A DNA stretch of 64,000 nucleotides, taken from Nitrospira sp. (GTDB lineage Bacteria; Nitrospirota; Nitrospiria; Nitrospirales; Nitrospiraceae). A program made the position numbers and the translations under genes. Under the pieces are notes generated by a model. The model saw only the letters and a list, made by a program, of their open reading frames with translations. It searched no databases and had not been told where the DNA came from. Of the stretch, positions 63,319 through 64,000 are shown piece by piece. The stretch lies in NCBI GenBank assembly GCA_024760545.1, contig CP060501.1:3550036-3614035 (forward strand). The letters are read 5' to 3'. Every line of letters starts with the position of its first letter. Positions within the stretch are counted from its first letter, which is position 1.

Positions 63319-63519
63319 TCAACTACTGGAGTGGTCTGATTCCATCGGGGCGATGTTGTACAGCAACTCAAGATCGAACTCTTCGATCAAGTCGTTGAAT
63401 GCGCCGGCTCCCATATCGGAGCGAACCTCGGCCATGACGAGGTCGATCGCCGGAGCGGCATGTTGTCCGTATTGGGTCACGGCCGATTCAATTCGCTTTC
63501 TGGCATCGTCGAGGTTCAT
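63319..63519 (-). CDS. Hypothetical 66-residue acidic protein
   Basis: Small protein starting at ATG 63519 with a GGAG site 6 bp upstream; the longer open frame beyond it looks non-coding. It reads MNLDDARKRIESAVTQYGQH then a helical, acidic body and ends in a Ser run. No Cys, so it is not an obvious crosslinked precursor, but it lies at the head of the same operon and could be a partner or a second, unusual peptide substrate. I do not recognise it. Confidence 0.55.
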   Translation of the reverse strand: MNLDDARKRIESAVTQYGQHAAPAIDLVMAEVRSDMGAGAFNDLIEEFDLELLYNIAPMESDHSSS

Positions 63520-63547
63520 GAGTGACTCCTGTGTCGCGTAAGCGGGT

Positions 63548-63865
63548 TCATGCAAGGGTCTGCAGCAAATGTTGCATTTCCGGCACCAGATCCTTGCCGC
63601 CGTTGGATCGTCCCGAGAGGGCGGCCTCGATGCCGGCGGCGAGGATCGGCTTGGCATCAGCGTTCCTGCCCAATCCGATCAATGCACGGCCCAGCGCCAG
63701 ATGGGAGGCGACATGGGTCGGGTCCAGTTGCGTGGCAACCGTAAGATGCTCCACAGCTTCCTCGACACTGCCGCCTTCCTGGAGGATCTTGTTCCCCAGT
63801 CCGTAACGACCGAGAAATCCTTTGGGATTCTTGGCGACCATGAGGCGAAAAGCGTCAATGTCCAT
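63548..63865 (-). CDS. TPR-repeat protein
   Basis: Protein of 105 residues with tetratricopeptide-like helices (FLGRYGLGNKILQEGGSVEEAVEHLTVATQLDPTHVASHLALGRALIGLGRNADAKPILAAGIEAAL), about two TPR units. TPR proteins mediate protein-protein contacts. It is the first gene of the RiPP-containing minus-strand run and lies 28 bp before the 66-residue gene, so it probably shares the transcript. No enzymatic role can be assigned. Confidence 0.72.
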   Translation of the reverse strand: MDIDAFRLMVAKNPKGFLGRYGLGNKILQEGGSVEEAVEHLTVATQLDPTHVASHLALGRALIGLGRNADAKPILAAGIEAALSGRSNGGKDLVPEMQHLLQTLA

Positions 63866-63895
63866 GAAGCGTCTCTCCGTTGGTAGAGGAGAGGC

Positions 63896-63901
63896 ACTAT
63901 A
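63896..63901 (-). promoter_or_regulatory. Possible -10 element of the RiPP operon
   Basis: On the minus strand, TATAGT lies about 30 bp before the TPR-protein ATG, a good -10 hexamer. No clear -35 is visible 16-18 bp further upstream (the nearest candidate is TGGCCC). The rest of the sequence to the window end holds no gene I can support. Confidence 0.3.
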
Positions 63902-64000
63902 GCATTGAAGGAGCCGGATGGGCCAGATGGAGGTTTGACTTAGACCCGATGAGCCTTGCTCACGGGGCCGGTACTGCGGTGACCGGGACGATGGAACGAG

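Noticed and set aside
1-64000. CRISPR array, tRNA, rRNA, transposase or phage genes
   Set aside because: No regularly spaced repeat, cloverleaf, rRNA stretch or recombinase was found when reading both strands.

Overview
The window comes from a moderately GC-rich Gram-negative bacterium, almost certainly a complete ammonia-oxidising (comammox) Nitrospira. The main evidence is an amoC-amoA pair encoding full-length ammonia monooxygenase subunits C and A. These sit among LPS, isoprenoid (ispD/ispF) and TonB-receptor genes that fit a diderm chromosome. I saw no rRNA, tRNA, transposase or CRISPR array. There is no gene-free gap longer than 300 bp.

Region 1 (1-16 kb, + strand) is a dense LPS/O-antigen cluster: a truncated GT4 glycosyltransferase, a sugar epimerase, a WecA/WbpL-type phosphosugar transferase, an O-antigen ligase-like protein, two GT2 enzymes, a GT9 heptosyltransferase, a WbpM/CapD-type dehydratase, rmlA/rmlB/rmlD (no rmlC here), a KdsC-like phosphatase, a ManC-type enzyme and a phosphomannomutase. 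Region 2 (15-25 kb, +) holds a DUF3108 protein, fructose-1,6-bisphosphatase, a DhnA-type aldolase, a DegP/HtrA protease, ispD-ispF, cysE, and a phosphonate pair (PEP mutase fused to a nucleotidyltransferase, plus phosphonopyruvate decarboxylase). Region 3 (25-40 kb, mixed strands) has housekeeping genes (truA, amiC, a YacP-like NYN protein, tatD, aroG), a TonB-dependent receptor with an orphan TonB C-terminal-domain protein, a PAP2 phosphatase, a CobW GTPase, a haem-motif lipoprotein, a radical SAM protein and a DUF2254 membrane protein.

Region 4 (40-53 kb) is the nitrogen-metabolism core. A NarL-type two-component system is followed by amoC and amoA without amoB, then an FtsH protease. Convergent to these is a guanidine-assimilation operon: a guanidine-I (ykkC) riboswitch preceded by a well-spaced promoter, a short upstream ORF, an APC-family permease, two DUF1989 proteins (UAAP1/UAAP2, carboxyguanidine deiminase type) and a large biotin-dependent urea/guanidine carboxylase. 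An ammonia oxidiser could use this to generate its own ammonia from guanidine. No allophanate hydrolase is present in the window.

Region 5 (53.5-63.9 kb, - strand) is, in my reading, a RiPP (ribosomally made, modified peptide) operon. It holds an 81-residue precursor with a typical leader and five cysteines, three radical SAM/SPASM-type maturases, a PqqD-like chaperone, an HPr-kinase-like protein, a nucleotidyltransferase-like protein, a soluble S24/S26-type Ser-His peptidase, a methyltransferase and a glycosyltransferase. Most genes overlap or nearly touch. An ECF sigma/anti-sigma pair lies at its downstream end, and a TPR protein plus a 66-residue protein at its head. This cluster is the best candidate for an undescribed system in the window.
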